Source: Enchytraeus crypticus (Eukaryota > Annelida > Clitellata > Enchytraeida > Enchytraeidae). From it: a DNA stretch of 64,000 nt. The stretch is from the NCBI GenBank assembly GCA_905160935.1, contig CAJHZI010000263.1, forward strand, positions 566,001 through 630,000. Direction: 5' to 3'. The notes beneath the pieces were generated by a model, which ran no database searches, was not told the origin of the DNA, and saw only the letters and a program-made list of their open reading frames with translations. How positions within the stretch are numbered: position 1 is the stretch's first letter; each line of letters starts with the position of its first letter. The position numbers and the translations under genes were made by a program. Positions 38,331-51,300 of this stretch are shown here, piece by piece.

Positions 38331-38468
38331 AAAAGCTAGTAAAGCTAAGGTTAACGTCAGTTTCCTCAATCGAAAGCGATGTCAGTGACGGATGAGCCTA
38401 GGATTAGGATCTCGAACATAATGATCCGATGTCGATTATCTTACGGACTTCTCCACTGGCTCCAGCCA
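38331..38468 (-). mobile_element. SINE-A copy
   Basis: Reverse orientation: AGCTAAGGTTAACGTCAG, TCGAAAGCGATGTCAGTGAC, then CTCCACTGGCTCCAGCC at the head. Confidence 0.85.
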
Positions 38469-38594
38469 TTATTATATGTTTGTATATAATTAGAGGAAGA
38501 CTGGGACAAGGTCTTTCACAAAGTTTGATGAAATAATCGAACGTACATGTAGAAGACGCAAATAATTAAGAGATAATTGGAGGAATTATGTGTC

Positions 38595-38742
38595 ATAACC
38601 CTAACCCTAGCCATAACCTTAACCCTAACCTTAACCCTAACCCTAACCTTACCCTAACCTTAACCCTAACCTAACCCTAACCTTTGCCTAACCCTAACCT
38701 TAACCCTAACCCTAACTTTAACCATAACTCTAACCCTTGGTG
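38595..38742 (-). repeat. Interstitial telomere-type repeat
   Basis: About 22 imperfect CCCTAA units (AACCTTAACCCTAACCCTAA and variants) correspond to TTAGGG on the minus strand. A 9-bp hairpin, TGTTTGGTG...CACCAAACA, follows immediately at 38747-38773. Confidence 0.88.
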
Positions 38743-38973
38743 GTGTTTGGTGAGAGCCTGCCACCAAACAGCGGATGACATGGATGTATGTTAATTAAAT
38801 ATCTCTACTCTCACTATATAAACTATGTCAACTCGATCAAAGAAATAATTTTCAAAAAGAGATAAAATACTATTAAGTTAAATGCAAAGTATTTAACTAT
38901 TAAAAAAGGTATTCTAGCATTCTACTTAAAACATTTCAACTTATATAGAAAATAGCAAATTGCTAACACAACA

Positions 38974-39019
38974 CAATGTTCCTACATATCCCTGCGGACA
39001 GGGATATGTAGGAACATTG
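38974..39019. repeat. Perfect 21-bp hairpin
   Basis: CAATGTTCCTACATATCCCT plus G pairs without mismatch with its complement across a 4-base loop CGGA (38995-38998). Confidence 0.9.
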
Positions 39020-39149
39020 GCAGTTAATTTGATATCTACAGGTAAATAGGTAAATAAAGGAAAAGGTTGACAACTCTTGACTAAAGTTGTGATTGTAAAG
39101 TTGAATGGCTGTTGTGTCTCCAGATTAGTGCATATATTGCGCACGCGTG

Positions 39150-39385
39150 CAGGGTGTGTGTGTGCCTTTGTGTGTATGTGTGTGTGTTTGTGTGCGTGTG
39201 TATGTATGCGTGTTTGTATATATGTATGTGCGTTCGTGTTTTATCAATTATATCACATCATCACCACCATAATCATCATCGTCATCGTCATCATTATTAT
39301 TAGCATCATCATCATCATCATCATCATCTTCCCCTGAATCGCTGTTTAAATTTACTATCGGGTCGGGATACAAATAAACGTTCAT
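39150..39385. repeat. TG-rich and CAT microsatellites with minus-strand repeat C
   Basis: 39155-39240 is TGTG/TATG. 39255-39330 is (CAT)n forming the tail of a repeat C copy on the minus strand (CTTCCCCTGAATCGC, GGTCGGGATACAAAT). 39386-40190 shows no recognised feature. Confidence 0.75.
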
Positions 39386-40196
39386 TTCCCTCAATATCGG
39401 TTATATTATATGCGCTATAAAAGTTTGATTCTCTTTTGAGTCTTTTATCTTTTTCTACTATGTCATTACATTCATCATTCCATCATTGTTCTGTTGCTTG
39501 GTCAATTTTTCCTCTAAACTCGTAATTTATAATAACCTTGCAAATTCTTTCCGACCACTGTACGTGTTATTATTTCTTCATTTTCTTCTTTTATACACTC
39601 TCTGCAACATTTCAGTTGTTATGCAAAGTTTCTTAAAAAATTTAATTTATTTGGAAACTAGACATTTCTTTAGCGTCCATATCTAGAGCATACTTCAGAC
39701 GATTTAAGTTTTTTCATTTGTTGCCTTAATTTCTCCAGTCTGGTCAATATTTATTTCCTTTTCTACTGCTTTCTGGAATTGTGTTTTCTCTTCTTCTAAT
39801 TCTACCGTATTCTATTTCCTATTCTGTTGTCTTGTCCTCAGTTTTATCAAACATTCGCCATCACTCAGATTTGATTTATGTCAGCGTCATGGTTTAATAT
39901 TGAGTTTTTTGGGTTATTGAGTTTTTAACTATACGAATAAAAAAATATCTGATTTGTGTGCGTGTCCCTTTGAATTATGCTAGCACTGTCTTTATATTGT
40001 TGCCTCACTTCGTTTGGTATTCTTCTAGTTTATGTTGTTATGTAACAGCTTTCTTTGTATGTAGACCCACTTATGTAAAAATCCTATGATAAATTGTATG
40101 CCCATAGATCACCAAAGGTATTGTGTAAGTCAGTTTGTTATTTCAGTATTTAGACAATTATTTTCGAAACTCAGTAGATCTGCAGGATTATCCCGT

Positions 40197-41110
40197 ACCA
40201 TGCAAAATAGCATGGTAAATATGACAAAATAGCATGCTAAATATGACAAAATAGCATGTAAAATGGACAAAATGTTATGGTAAATATGGCAAAATGGCAT
40301 GTTAAATGCATAGATGAAAAAAAACGTTTTTTACGTTTTTTTATATCTGTTAAAAAACGCGTTTTTACGTTTTTTATTTTTTATAAAATAAAAAATGTAA
40401 AAACCTAAACCTAGTTAGGCAGATGTTCTAATTTTTAAGACATTGTCTATTCTTAATTTCTTACGGATTTAAATTTTTTTTTATTGATAATTACGAACAA
40501 CTGACAGTGTGGCTGTATGTGACCTGAAAGTATTTGTTTATATTTGTATTGAGTCTATGGACATACTTTAGAACTTTAGATCAAGTCTAGTTGTCATAAA
40601 ATTGTTTAGTGTTATGGAATGAAGGCATGGTAATATACATTTATGCAAGCCTATGTGTACGCTACTAACGGTTTTTTCAACGTTTTTTTTTACGTTTTTT
40701 ATTTTTTTTGAAAAAACGCGTTTTTAACGTATTTTATTTTTGGTAAAAGCGTTTTTTTCATCTATGGTTAAATGTGACAAAATAGCATGTAAAATAGTAA
40801 AATGGTATGCTAAATGTGACAAAATGGCATGTTACATAACAAATGGCATGCTATGTATGTCAAAATGGCTTGTGAAATATGACAAATTGGCATGATAAAT
40901 ATGACATGCTAAATTGACAATATGGCATGTTAAATATGACAAAATAGCATGTTAATAAGACAAAATGGCATGTTAAATATGACAAAATGGCATGTTAAAT
41001 ATGACAAAATGGCATGTTAAATATGACAAAATGGCATGTTAAATATGACAAAATGGCATGTTAAATATGACAACATGGCATGTTAAATATGACAACACGG
41101 CGTGCTAAAT
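40197..41110 (+). repeat. 22-bp minisatellite interrupted by a MITE
   Basis: Units of GTTAAATATGACAAAATGGC plus AT, irregular at the left end (40197-40308) and regular on the right (40767-41110). The 458-bp element at 40309-40766 splits the array. Confidence 0.9.
40309..40766 (+). mobile_element. MITE with CATAGATGAAAAAAACG termini, 8-bp target duplication
   Basis: The ends are inverted repeats starting CATAGATGAAAA, with further foldback around AAAACGCGTTTTT. The flanks GTTAAATG occur on both sides (40301-40308, 40767-40774). An 8-bp duplication suggests mobilisation by a hAT-like or other 8-bp-duplicating transposase. No frame is present, so it is non-autonomous. The second copy at 57701 lies in the opposite orientation. 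Confidence 0.85.
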
Positions 41111-41758
41111 ATAATGTTAGTTCGGGTTGGATTACCTAGGCAAAGCATTATACCAATTCGTGTTCCTTTAATTTTAAAGATGTTTCTAAAATATTAACCG
41201 GACCCTTCCTGTTATATCTACCCCCTCCCATTTGTAGAGAGAATTGTAAATATAGCTGCTCAACTGCAGAGTGGAAATTCAATGGTTTGTTGACGGAATT
41301 ACAACTTTGTGTACTGTAATAAATTTATAATACGGGATATTTGCATGGCCTACATACACTTACATGTGTCTATATCCAACGCCTGTTCAAGAAGGTTTAA
41401 TTCATTTACAGTGTCTATTTATTTGACTGTTGATTTAAACACTGTTGATTTTGCCCACGGTATGGTATGCAAGCAACATTTTATTGATATTTGCTGATTG
41501 GTTGATTGATCGATCGATGCAATGATTACTGATTTGCAGAAAATTTTGTTTTACCAACAAACATATGGTAACCTACAAGATAAAGTTTCGTTTAAAAGTT
41601 TTTTACGAGTGTCCAATGGGACAGCATGTGCTAGGGGCTGATTATACTGTAAGGAAGAACAGAATGAATGGCTATTTATTAAAGAGCAATTGATCGGCTT
41701 TTTATACGCATTCTTCAGCATGCAACATAACTGCTAACTAGGTTTAACAAGGATTTAG
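41111..41758 (+). other. No gene recognised
   Basis: Unique AT-rich sequence with only short frames. Confidence 0.4.
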
Positions 41759-42195
41759 GAATGCTAGTAGCTCTCAATGCTAGTAGCTATCAATGCTAGT
41801 AGCTATTAATGCTAGTAGCTATCAATGCTAGTAGCTATCAATGCTAGTAGCTATTAATGCTAGTAGCTATCAATGCTAGTAGCTATCAATGCTATTAGAT
41901 ATCAATGCTATTAGATATCAATGCTAGTAGCTATCAATGCTACTAGCTATAAATGCTATTAGATATCAATGCTATTAGATATCAATGCTAGTAGCTATAA
42001 ATGCTAGTAGCTATCAATGCTATTAGATATCAATGCTAGTAACTATAAATGCTAGTAGCTATAAATGCTATTAGATATCAATGCTAGTAGCTATAAATGC
42101 TAGTAGCTATAAATGCTAGTAGCTATAAATGCTAGTAGCTATAGATGCTAGTAGCTATAAATGCTATTAGATATCAATGCTAGTAACTATCATTG
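41759..42195 (+). repeat. 16-bp minisatellite
   Basis: About 27 units of GCTAGTAGCTATCAAT with variants (GCTATTAGATATCAAT, AGCTATAAAT). The unit itself is partly palindromic (CTAGTAG, GATATC). Confidence 0.93.
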
Positions 42196-43507
42196 CTAGC
42201 GTCTACAGCAGCTGTTATGAATTCATGGGTTTAATTCAGACACAATCGCCCATACGATTAGTAAGCTCGTTATAAAAACGGAGCAGAAGAGCAACAATAG
42301 TATAAATATGCGGATTACGAGAGAGTTGGACTCGTCAATTGAATGAGCCAGTAATTTCTAGTCCACTCAATAAAAGAAAGTGGAAGATGAGTCATTGGAT
42401 ACTCCCACCCTCGAACGTTGTGTATCTCTCGGCAGGTGATATTCGAAATAAATTGAAAATTTTCTAATCTTTGGTTCACTGGTGAGTCACCCCTGTGTTG
42501 TTTTTAGTTTTATTGTTGTAAAAACACGCGGCAACGTTTTACGTATAGTATTTCTCAGTAGACAATCTCTTATAGTCTGTGAGGGTCTATAGTCAAGTAG
42601 GCATCGGCTGATTTAACGTAGGTTTGGAAGCTTATAGGGCAAAACTTTTACCTTCCCCCCCCCCCCCCTTCGTATTATGACTTTGCAATCTATATCAGGC
42701 CTTGGTTCTAAACTTAGCTGTACTACAAACACGGTAAGTTTAGTTTGGATAAATTAACCAAAGCCATCCATTTGCTTGGCTTACAAGCCTCCCAATGGCT
42801 TCAGCTTAAAGATCAGCAGTGTGAGATGTATTACTCATAATTCTGTCATGATCTGTCCTCTCGTAGTCTTAATATAACTAAAAACATCGTCTATTTGTTT
42901 AACTGACTAATGTAAAGCCTCTATATACAATATATATACATGTATATAGGCTACAATAGGCCTATATTAGAGTGAGCCGGTAACTTAGTGAGCCGATAAG
43001 TTTTTTGTCTCGAATATTGGGCGCACGACTATTTTGAAACAGCGAATGGAAAAAAAACTGCCACTATTAAAAGATTTAATAGTTTTAATCTACTAATATT
43101 ATTTTTAATATTTCACGCAGACCTTGTAATAATTAAAATCGCTCCAGTTCACTTTGAGAGCCGCTAGAGTAAATTCTAGCTGATGGGTGGGGGGAGGCCA
43201 TAACTTACTGAGAGCCAACTGAAATTGTTTAATATAAATTCCTGAATAGGGCGTAAAAAATAATAAGCTGAAAAGAAATCCCTGTAAAGGGAGTGACGTA
43301 CATGTACATGTATTCAATAAAATACGAGAAATAATGATTTTGCTTCAAGTCATTTCAATTAAAGAAACGACAATAAATATTGGGAGAATGTAATAGTCAA
43401 AAGTTCGTTAAGGAATGATTTACAGCATCATAGCTATCACTGCGTTTCGACATCCAAGATACATCGAGAACACAATTATCATCCATTTATCGTCTGTGGT
43501 TTAAAGT
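42196..43507 (+). other. No gene recognised
   Basis: Unique sequence with a C-run at 42655-42668. No domain is recognisable in the short frames. Confidence 0.4.
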
Positions 43508-43874
43508 TGGAGGGGTTCAAACTCAGGGAACTCCGCTCTCCTAGCTCTCATTTTTCTAAAAGTGCGTTCCCTTGCTAGGGGCCCATTCTGCATGGTTACT
43601 AAGATACCTCTCAATACATGTACATTACAGGGAGCCCGACAAATTCTGACCGTTCCCCCAACTTTTAATTTCCACCTTAGCCACAGTTTATCGTTGACCT
43701 CGACTGAATTGTTTTCTATTTTTTTAGTTCAGTGTCAATGAACTTCTTTGCTTAAATGTTTGTAGACGTGTGCACATAAAAACCATCACGCGATGATGAT
43801 GATGATGATGATGATGGTGATGATGGTGGTGGTGGTGGTGGTGGTGATGGTGGTGGTGGTGGTGGTGGCGGTGA

Positions 43875-43906
<32 letters not shown>

Positions 43907-43933
43907 ATGATGATGATGATGATGATGATGATA

Positions 43934-43979
<46 letters not shown>

Positions 43980-44010
43980 CGACGATGATGATGACGATGA
44001 TGATGATGCT
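43508..44010 (+). mobile_element. Repeat D copy followed by GAT/GGT microsatellite
   Basis: 43508-43690: CCTAGCTCTCATTTTTCTAA, GTGCGTTCCCTTGCTAGGGG, TACATTACAGGGAGCCCGAC. 43790-44010 is (GAT)n/(GGT)n, which explains the poly-Met and poly-Ser frames there. Confidence 0.75.
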
Positions 44011-45469
44011 GAACGATCTACAATTAGATCAGTTTCATAGTATCGCACTTTCGTTTAAAAATTATCAACCGAGAAAGAAAAACAAACCGATAACGCTTAT
44101 CTAGATGATCCAAGATAAGCTGGAAAGCCACTGTTATCTGCATCAAATTTACGATTAGATGTAATAAAAACACCCGACAGAAGTGAGAAAATTGTTATCA
44201 ATTAGGCTTTCCTGCTGTGCTTCAATTTCTCTTTTTATAAACTTCATTAATTAGAAATTGACTGAATATTTCTGTAGATGTCTTTTAAAATATATAGGCC
44301 TACTAAAAGGTATTTCATACAAATTCTGAACAATAACGATGTCGGAGTCTAACTTTCGAAAAGTCATAACTGTTAGAGGTAGACCAATGCGATTAAAGAC
44401 CAATTGATTTAGAAAAGGTTTGATAACATTTGAAGAACCTTTAATATCGTTCTCTTTGACAGTGTATACATGTATATAGGACAATGCAACTGTATTTGCA
44501 CTGTGCGTAACAGCATCCAGTAAAGCGATCATTGTATTTTCGATGAATTATAACGCTATTTTTAGCGCAAAGTGTTTTCTCAATATATTAGATTAAGTCA
44601 TATAGGCGTATACAATTCAGCGATTACTTAACATGTCATGTCATATATGACATACATATACATGTATAAGCGTTATCATGACTTAGTCATTACTTACTTT
44701 TTGATTTAGCTATGTCATGGCATGTTACTTATATATGACATATCCATTAACGTTACCATGACTTTGTTATATAATGTTTTGCAATGTATAAGTGAAAACC
44801 AACCTTGTTGTCAGGATCACAAGGTTGAGTAACTCTTACTAAGAAAAAGTGTTTTTATGTAGATGTATAAATGTGATTCTTAAAGTTACATGTAAATGTG
44901 CAGTCCAGCCAATTAGTTGATGCTCATTACGATGTGCTACAGCCAATGGCAAGCGTGAACTAGGCTTTTTAACTAATGAAAAGGTCGCTAGTACAATGTT
45001 TACAGTATCGCTTGTAAGAAGCCAATTAGCCAAGTTTTATAGTGAAGGTTGAGTGACTCCATTGACATATATTTACGTTTTAGGTCAAGTAGGCCAACTT
45101 TAAATAAGAACATTGTATTTCTACTCTAGGATGTTTTTATTCGTAGACTTATTTACCTTTTCCTGCACTCTGTTATTATTATATACAGTAGGCTATATGG
45201 CCTCATATAACTTCGCTAGCCATGATCATATTTCCTCTGTATCTAAAGACTGAATTTGTAACCTAAGAGCGAGAGCAAAAATAATTTAGAAAAATTTTTT
45301 AAATTAAAGTAATTTAAAAGAATGAAAGATGCAAAGAGAAGGAGGCCGTAATATAGTTATTTTTTTCATCCCAGCGCCGATATCACAGTCTATGATAGCA
45401 GTATAGTTCTTCCGGCCAACGACTCAGCTTAATGTATAATATTTAATAGAGTATATCTCTCATTCTAAG
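44011..45469 (+). other. No gene recognised
   Basis: AT-rich unique DNA with short frames only. Confidence 0.4.
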
Positions 45470-45690
45470 GGGGGAAATTCTGCTAAAAGAGGTCATAGAA
45501 GGCGGAATGGAAGGAAATAGAGGCTGAGGTAGGCCGAGATTAGGTATGTTAGATGATTTAAAGACCCACTCATATGTGGAGATGAAGAGGAAGGCGGAAG
45601 ACAGAGAAGAGTGGAGAGTTGTATACCATGGACCTCCTAGTAGGCAGTGCATTAAGAGAGAGATATCGCAAAAGTACTTCAATACTTCAC
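45470..45690 (+). pseudogene. LINE ORF2 C-terminal remnant
   Basis: Reads EVIEGGMEGNRG-stop-GRPRL, then GMLDDLKTHSYVEMKRKAED and REEWRVV. This is the GKR-RGRPR / DDL / A-DR--WR tail of endonuclease-reverse-transcriptase proteins, with one in-frame TGA where Arg is expected. Same family as 14155-14335. Confidence 0.75.
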
Positions 45691-45717
45691 AACAATTGCC
45701 TATCGTAAAAGACAATG

Positions 45718-45930
45718 TCCCAATTCAAATAGAAATAAAAACAATATACCAACACACATAAAAATGAAAACAATATACCAACACACATAAAAATGAAAAC
45801 AATATACCAACACACATAAAAATGAAAACAATATACCGACGCAAATAAAAGCCACATTCCTACACAGATAAAAATAAAAACAATATATGTCTATCAGCAC
45901 AAATAAATAGGGCCGATAATATATCGACAC
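45718..45930 (+). repeat. 29-bp minisatellite
   Basis: About six units of AAAACAATATACCAACACAC plus ATAAAAATG, the last ones degenerate. 45931-47049 holds no recognised gene. Confidence 0.85.
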
Positions 45931-47049
45931 AGATAAAAATAAACACAGCATAGCTCTGCGGACCATCACAATCATGCAGCTAATAGAGTTTATCGTTAGC
46001 TTCCTGGGCGAGAGGAGATCTAAGGAACGTTCATTTGTTTGCATAGAATCGATTATAATTTTTAGTGAAAGTTAGTTTACAATTACACTTTCGATATAAT
46101 GCTATATCAATTTATTACACTTACAAATTTGAAGATATTTCTTATATTTGACAAGAGTATAGTGTGAGTTTAATATTAGAGTCAAATCATTAATCACGAT
46201 ACAGTTTTAATTTTATTTTTCTGGAGTGAGAGTTACGTAGAAATCTCGATTAAAACTGCGAACAATGTCTTCGTTTCAAAGCATTAACCTACGATAACAT
46301 AACAAGAAGAAAGGGAAAGCCTGTAAAGATTGGAATGTGCACGCGCTTCAGGCACAACCTGACTATTCATAATTTCTCGAAAAGCTCTGAAAGAAAGCTA
46401 AGCAACTTTTCCCTTCATAACAATGTCAACTGTTAAATATTATCAATAAAAAACGCCAGCTAGCGGTCAGCCAAGAGTTTCACTGTACACAACCCAAACA
46501 GCTAACAAAGTGGATAAAGTTAACGTCAAAATACTGCGCAGATAAAATGTGGATAAAATATTGACAAAACGATCGTAAATAATATAATTTAGAGCTGGCA
46601 TAACATTGAAGCGCAAAAGGACTACATGATACTGACATCTATAAATAGGCCTAGACCCCAGGCATGAATAGGCCACACTCACATTTGGGCACATTACAAG
46701 TAACTTAGTCTTAGGCTAGACCTAGAATAGTTTTATATCCAATAGACTATTATAATCGCCGTTATGGACAATCCAGTGTTACAATATGCATTTAACAAGC
46801 TAACATACTTCATATTTAAACCGATTCGTTTTTTATGTACATTATATTTGTATTTTTTATATGCATTTGTATCACTTTTAACTCTTTTGACGTCCCTGAT
46901 ATCATCTTTGGATGAGGAAAGGACGTTAACACTTTATTATTATTATTTTCTTATATTATGTTGAGTGTACGTAAGCGCCTTCGGGCCCGTATGTCAATAT
47001 TCACGTTTTAAACCTGTTATTTAAAGATTGTTGTGTAAATTTCTTGAAT

Positions 47050-47375
47050 TAGAGAATATCTTATCTTAATAGTATTACTATAATATTAATATTATAATAA
47101 TATTAATAGTATTACTAATTATTAATATTATTATTAATTATTATTATTAAATTATATTATTATTTATTATTATTATTAAATTATATTATTATTAATTATT
47201 ATTATTAAATTATATTATTATTATTAATTATCATTATTAAATTATATTATTATTAATTATTATTATTAAATTATATTATTATTAATTATTATTATTAAAT
47301 TATATTATTATTAATTATTATTATTAAATTATATTATTATTATTAATTATCATTATTAAATTATATTATTACTAA
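47050..47375 (+). repeat. AT-rich ATTATTATTAAATTATATT array
   Basis: Roughly ten units of ~30 bp built from ATT and TTAAATTATATT. Confidence 0.9.
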
Positions 47376-47384
47376 GAACCATAC

Positions 47385-47573
47385 CAACGTCAGAGAGGGC
47401 ATTCGGTTGGTGAGCGCCTAGGCTCCAGAAATTGCTACAAAAATTTAAACGAATGGAAAAGTCTCAAACAGGGGATTGGCTGGTGGTGTGGTGTAGGACA
47501 GAGAGGAATTAAGACAGCCTATTTGTATCCCGACACTGGTTAAACTAGGATATAAGAGAGGATGATGATGATA
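47385..47573 (+). mobile_element. Repeat C copy
   Basis: GGGCATTCGGTTGGTGAGCG, GAATGGAAAAGTCTCAAACA, GACAGCCTATTTGTATCCCG, then the GATGATGATG tail. A minus-strand copy lies at 48020-48262. The 47640-47655 stretch is a G-run. Confidence 0.8.
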
Positions 47574-48019
47574 ACTAAATTGTATTAGTATTGTAACTAC
47601 AGCTGAAGAGTATTGAGTACTTGGATAGATATTATGAGGGAGAGGGGGGGGGGGGCGAGAAAAACAAGAAAAGAGAAGAGCGAGGGAAGAATGAGTTATG
47701 AGTGTTATATGAATGACGGCTGAGTTATCGGGCTGAAGTAGAAATGTGTGGATTACTCATGCTTTCACTATATAGCTCTCAAGTACGCAGCAACAAAACA
47801 TTGAACACCCTCTTTTTATTATAAACTTTATTACAACAGAATTCTATTCCCCATTCAGAAGCCTATACGGGAATTTCAAATACTGCAGCTTTCTGGCCAA
47901 TAAAAGTTAAAGGCTTGCATATAATGGAATCGGCATTCCACAGCTAACTAATTAGCATTTAATGTGATATTGGCTTTTGAGTGATGTTTTAATAATAAAA
48001 CATTAATATCTAAATTAGA

Positions 48020-48262
48020 TATACAACATCAACATCTTCCCTTTAATCCCAGTTTAATCAGGGTCTCGATACGAATAGACTGTCTCAAATCCTCTCTGTC
48101 CTACATAATAAAATCAGCCAATCCCCTGTTTTGAGACTTTCCATTCGTTTACATATTTATAGCAATTTCTGGAGCCAAGGCGCTCACCAACCGAATGCCC
48201 TTTCTGACGAAGGTATGGATCTTAGTGCTTTAGTCGCCTTCTACGACACGTACTGTCACCGG
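48020..48262 (-). mobile_element. Repeat C copy
   Basis: Reverse orientation: CATCTTCCCTTTAATCCCAG, CCATTCGTTTACATATTTAT, AGCGCTCACCAACCGAATGC-like sequence and CGCCTTCTACGACACG. 48315-48366 is a TA microsatellite; 48367-49330 shows nothing recognised. Confidence 0.8.
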
Positions 48263-48319
48263 TTGGTCAATTCTTCAAACATCCGTGACACAACTTGGGG
48301 AAAAAATTATATCTAAATT

Positions 48320-48371
<52 letters not shown>

Positions 48372-49335
48372 CAACATATTCATTATATTTATGTATCTAA
48401 GTTCGATATATAGCATATTAATATATCTAAAGAGTAGTTTTAGACAATATTGTTTAGTAATGTCTTATTTGTAGTTTTCGTGTTCTGTTATGTTTCTAGA
48501 TTTATTTTTATTTATTTTATTTATTTATTTATTGCTTTATTTCAGGCGTAAAAACCCATACATGAATCTTGCACATAGAATAATGCAAAAAAAACCAGAA
48601 AAGCAAATAGTCTGCGCATAAATTGAGCTATAGGCCTAAAACAATTACTTATAGAATTAGGCATACAAGGCAACAATAGGCTCGAAATCTTATTATATTA
48701 TAAGAAATTTTATTCGAAATCTTGCTTATATTATATAATTTTAATTTAGACCTACGTTAATAATTGCTACGAATTTAGTTTTCTCTATTTTTTAACGCTT
48801 AAATTAAGGTACCTTAATAAAATACTCGATTTAAGTCACCAATCAATCAATCAATCAATCAACAAATAATTCCAATATTATATCAGATATTAAATCAAAC
48901 CCAGGCGTAGCTCTAGAATAGGCACTGTTAACATCAACAGTGAATCCTGTATAACTATTTTAATTACCTATAACAGTAGCAATAATAATAGAGTTTAAGG
49001 GAAGATGATGATGATGACAAATAATAAAGCTTCAACGTCCTTTCCTGATGCAGAATAGCTAAATTATCAAGTCGCAATTTAGCAGGAGCTAAAACACGCA
49101 ATCTGAAAGGAATAGCAGCGTGTTTGATCTGCAATGCTGAGATCATTGGTGTGTTAGCGGTACTGTATTCTAATAAAAAATATGGACAATAAAAGAATAA
49201 AGTAAAGAATGCAGGAATATGAGTCAGCACTATCTGTAGTGTCCTATTCATAATTTCCTCCACCGCTTTAGAGTAGGCTAATTATTGTATATCATATCAC
49301 TATATTAACAACTACATTTTTGAATTCAGTGTATT

Positions 49336-49935
49336 ATCTCTCTCTCTCTCTCTTTATCTCTCTATCTCTCTCTCTCATTCTCTCTTTCTCAATCTCTCTC
49401 TCTCTCTCTCACACTCTATATATATATACATGTATATATATATATATATACATGTATATATATATCTCTCTCTCTATTTGTCTCTCTCTCTTTCTCTGTC
49501 TGTCGACTCTCTCCCTCTCTATCTCTCACTCTCTCTCCCCCTCGTTAAGTTAAGCTTATGTTAAACGTTAAGCCTATGTTAAACGTTATACGTGTGTTAA
49601 ACGTTAAGCTTATGTTAAACGGAAAACTTACGTTAAACGTTAAACTTTTAAACGCTAAGTTTATGTTAAACGCTAAGTTTATGTTAAACGTTAGACGTTT
49701 GTTTAACCACGCTCTCTCATCTGCTTCACTGAACTCATTCAAACACAACATGTACACTGTGGAAGACCACGTAACCCTGGATGGATGGATGACCGGTCCG
49801 TATTATCTAATTCCCGGACTGACCTTGCGGATTATACGAACCTGGAAAAAATTATCCGTCATCTCTCTCCATCTTGCTCTATCTCTCCATCTCTCTTCCT
49901 CTCTCCCTCTTCCTGTATCTCTCTCTCTCTCTCTG

Positions 49936-49966
<31 letters not shown>

Positions 49967-50070
49967 GTATCTCTCTCTCTTTCTCTCTCTCTCTCTCTTT
50001 CTCTCTCTCCCTTTCTCTCTCCCTCTCAATCTTTATTTTTCTCTCTCTCCATCTCTCCCTCTTAACTCTA
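49336..50070 (+). repeat. CT microsatellites around a 17-18 bp GTTAAACGTTAAGCTTAT array
   Basis: 49336-49535 and 49860-50070 are CTCT tracts with TA insets. 49548-49705 has about eight units of TTAAACGTTAAGCTTATG. The Ser/Leu-rich frames are repeat artefacts. Confidence 0.88.
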
Positions 50071-50317
50071 TATACCTTATTGTCTATAACTCAACACCTC
50101 AGATCACCTGATTATAACTATTTTTATATATGAAATATATCTATATAATTACTAATTATAACATCACGAACGGTAGTTATAGTTTGAGTATATAATTATT
50201 ACACCATCAACACTGTCTCACTCAATTGTTGTGGTCCACGGAATAGTCTTCGTTTAACAAGATTCAAGTTAAAAGCGCAGCTTAGCTACTAAATAAGAGT
50301 TTGATTGAGAGCCTTGT

Positions 50318-50565
50318 TAATACATTCCAGTTGATGGTTAATACTTTCCAGTAAATATTTAACACTTTCCAGTTAACTGTTAACACTTTCCAGTTAACAG
50401 TTAACACTTTCCAGTTAACTGTTAACACTTTCCAGTTAACAGTTAACACTTTCCGGTTAAAATTTAACACTTTCCGGATAACTGTTAACACTTTCCTGTT
50501 AACAGTTAACACTTTCCAGTTAATAGTTAACAGTTTCCAGTTAACCGTTAACACTCTTAAGTTCA
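50318..50565 (+). repeat. 21-bp minisatellite
   Basis: About twelve units of AGTTAACACTTTCCAGTTAA plus C; GTTAAC makes each unit locally palindromic. Confidence 0.92.
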
Positions 50566-50654
50566 TTCCAATCGACACTTGAGAACTGCGACCAAAGGCG
50601 ATACTAGAAAACTTCATGTTAAAGCTTTCCAGATCATCCAAGTTGCGCTCTGCA

Positions 50655-51300
50655 AATAAAATGATCGATTCTCTGATGGACTAATTGATTGATTGATCGG
50701 TCGATCGATTGATCTATTGACTGATCGATTAATTTACTGACTACACAGATTGCTGGATTGATTAATTGATTGATCGATCAATTGATTGATCGATGGATTG
50801 ATTAATCGATTGATTGATTGATCGATTGATCGATCGATCGATTGATTGACTGATAGATTGATGGATTGATTAATTGATTTATCAATTGATTAATAGACTG
50901 ATTGATCGATTAATTGATCGATTGATTGATTGATCGATTGATCGACTGATCGATCTCTCGATTGATTGATCGATTGATTAATCGATTGCTTGATTGATTG
51001 ATTGACTGATCGATTGATTGACTGATCGATTGATGGATTGATTTATCGATTGATCGATTGATTGATTGATCGATTGATATTTTGATCAATTGATTGATCG
51101 ATTAATCGATTGATAGATTTATCAATTGATTTACTGATTGATCGGATTTATGGATTGATTGATTGATCGATTGATTGATCGAATGATCGATTGATTGATC
51201 GATTGATTGATTGATCTATTGATCGTTTGATCGATGGATTGATAGATTGATGGATTGATTGATTGATCGATTGATTGATTGATTGATCGATTAACTGACT
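50655..51300. repeat. GATTGATCGATT array
   Basis: Long mixed run of GATT and GATC tetranucleotides, rich in self-complementary ATCGAT. Confidence 0.93.

Noticed and set aside
38595-38742. True chromosome end
   Set aside because: Unique sequence and repeats continue on both sides, so it is interstitial.
43752-44104. Poly-Ser/Pro and poly-Met frames
   Set aside because: Products of GAT/GGT microsatellite read on either strand.
44839-45033. Possible 64-aa protein on the minus strand
   Set aside because: No recognisable motif, no splice context, length expected by chance.
48964-49263. 99-aa minus-strand frame ending in QERTLKLYY
   Set aside because: A similar tail (DEERTLTLYY) occurs at ~46915, so it is probably a small dispersed repeat; not enough to call a gene.
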